The notes below the pieces were generated by a model. It ran no database searches. It was not told the DNA's origin and was given only the letters and a program-made list of their open reading frames with translations. Source: Bacteroidales bacterium UBA3742 (GTDB lineage: Bacteria > Bacteroidota > Bacteroidia > Bacteroidales > Paludibacteraceae). Taken from it: a stretch of DNA of 6,000 nt. Positions 4,831-6,000 of this stretch are shown here, in pieces. The DNA is taken from the NCBI GenBank assembly GCA_002371785.1, contig DFGU01000111.1, positions 1 to 6,000 on the forward strand, read 5' to 3'. The position numbers and the translations under genes are program-made. Within the stretch, counting starts at the first letter, position 1. Each line of letters opens with the position of its first letter.

Positions 4831-6000
4831 TCAGCGCGTTATTTGATGCAATAATTGCTCGTAAACGGCTGAACCTCTTTTAGTTCCAAGCAAATTCTGC
4901 CATTCCTCTATCCCTGCGCTTCTAGCGCGCTGGATAGAACCGAAATGAAGCAGTATTTTTTGTTTCGTAGCAGCACCAACTCCCTGTAAATCATCCAGTT
5001 GACTACTTGTCTGTGACTTGCTGCGGCGCGATTTGTGATACGTGATGGCAAATCGATGCACCTCATCCTGGATCTGCACCATCAGTCGGAACACATCGCT
5101 CGTGATTGGCATCCCGATCTCGCTTGGCGGAAAACCATAGAGCAGGGTCTGGGTGCGGTGCTTGTCGTTTTTCTTCAGTCCCGCTATCGGTATCTTCAGT
5201 CCCAATTGGTTCTCCACCACCTCTCGGATAGCCTCCATTTGTCCGATACCACCGTCTGCAATGATCAAATCCGGTAGCCCCTGTCCGTCCTCTATCAGGT
5301 GGGTGTAGCGTCTCCTTACTACCTCACGCATGCTCGCATAGTCGTCAGAGCCGGTGAAATCGTGAATTATAAAGCGTTTGTACTCACTTTTCTTCGCCTT
5401 ACCTCTCCGGAACACCACGCAACCCGCTACAGCCTCTTTTCCCTGGATGTGCGAGTTGTCAAAACTGTCGATCCAATCGGGCATTTTCGGCAAATGCAGC
5501 ATGTCTTTCAGTTCACTCAAAATGCGCATAGCACGTTGATCAGGGTTCAGTTTATCGGCTTGCTGCAATCGATCCCGCTTATATTGCGCTACGTTGCGCT
5601 GTGCCAACTCCAGAAGTTGCTTCCGTTCGCCCGTTACGCCGATATGAATCCGCAAGGTTTCATCGAATCCATCGGGCATAAACGGCACCAGTACATCCCG
5701 CGTCGTGCTCTTTAGTTGCTGTCTTAGTTCGTACATTCCGGTAGCTAGCATCTGCTCCCGTGTCTCATCCAGTTGACGGCGGTACTCCACAGTCTGCCCC
5801 TGCACGATACTGCCGTTATGCACATGCAGCATGGCTATATAGATATTCTGATCCTGCTCGTCGTAACCAAATACATCCAGGTCGGTTACCGATGAATTCG
5901 AGATAATCGTCTTGCTGCAGAACTGATGAAGCAGTTCCAGTTTCCGTTTCATCTCCCCGGCTTCCTCATACCGCATCTGCTGCGCAAGACTTAGCATCTC
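4831..6000 (-). CDS. uvrC: UvrC, excinuclease ABC subunit C, C-terminal two thirds (runs off the right edge)
   Basis: Nuclease subunit of UvrABC nucleotide excision repair, which cuts on both sides of a DNA lesion marked by UvrB. I see 389 residues of an expected total near 600. The codon at the edge is GAG and the frame stays open, so the ATG at 5997 is internal. Counting from that Met, residues 3-28 are the end of the UvrB-binding UVR motif. The RNase H-like endonuclease domain for the 5' cut carries Asp180 (SFDNSH), Asp248 (IIADGG) and His314 (DEVHRFAI), matching the catalytic set known from Thermotoga UvrC. The helix-hairpin-helix DNA-binding end begins at LDDLQGVG (334-341). The N-terminal GIY-YIG nuclease domain lies outside the window. 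All visible catalytic residues are intact. Confidence 0.96.
   Translation of the reverse strand, partial: EMLSLAQQMRYEEAGEMKRKLELLHQFCSKTIISNSSVTDLDVFGYDEQDQNIYIAMLHVHNGSIVQGQTVEYRRQLDETREQMLATGMYELRQQLKSTTRDVLVPFMPDGFDETLRIHIGVTGERKQLLELAQRNVAQYKRDRLQQADKLNPDQRAMRILSELKDMLHLPKMPDWIDSFDNSHIQGKEAVAGCVVFRRGKAKKSEYKRFIIHDFTGSDDYASMREVVRRRYTHLIEDGQGLPDLIIADGGIGQMEAIREVVENQLGLKIPIAGLKKNDKHRTQTLLYGFPPSEIGMPITSDVFRLMVQIQDEVHRFAITYHKSRRSKSQTSSQLDDLQGVGAATKQKILLHFGSIQRARSAGIEEWQNLLGTKRGSAVYEQLLHQITR

Noticed and set aside
4831..5997. ATG at 5997 as the uvrC start.
   Set aside because: The frame is open to the window edge (GAG at 6000-5998) and the protein would begin inside the UVR motif without the GIY-YIG domain. 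The true start is outside the window.

Overview
The window looks like an ordinary chromosomal stretch from a member of the Bacteroidota, most likely Bacteroidales. Two promoters match the Bacteroidota housekeeping sigma consensus (TTTG, about 20 nt, TAnnTTTG). Start codons sit behind AT-rich leaders without clear Shine-Dalgarno sequences. One gene encodes a GldB-type lipoprotein, a family typical of this phylum. Genus cannot be told from the window.

All seven genes lie on the minus strand, so transcription runs from the right edge to the left. At the right are the 3' two thirds of uvrC (UvrABC excision nuclease) and, 16 nt further on, tsaE (the ATPase of tRNA t6A synthesis). A 217-bp intergenic region follows, holding a 13-bp direct repeat behind tsaE and then a strong predicted promoter. 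That promoter reads into an SDR oxidoreductase, a HAD hydrolase overlapping it by 10 bp, and, after a 55-bp gap, a DUF456 membrane protein. No convincing terminator was seen after any of these.

A second consensus promoter, whose -7 box lies inside a perfect 20-bp palindrome, starts the leftmost group: a LolD-type ABC ATPase, a GldB-family lipoprotein and the first 120 codons of a SufS cysteine desulfurase. The last two overlap by an ATGA. Between lolD and gldB is a short array of 7-bp repeats whose last copy supplies the gldB start codon. LolD and GldB both relate to the envelope and lipoproteins. SufS belongs to Fe-S cluster assembly, so the grouping crosses functions.

I do not see a new defence, mobile or secondary-metabolite system. 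The items most worth checking are the operator-like palindrome at the lolD promoter, the heptad repeat at the gldB start, and the conserved-looking SDR/HAD overlap of unknown substrate.
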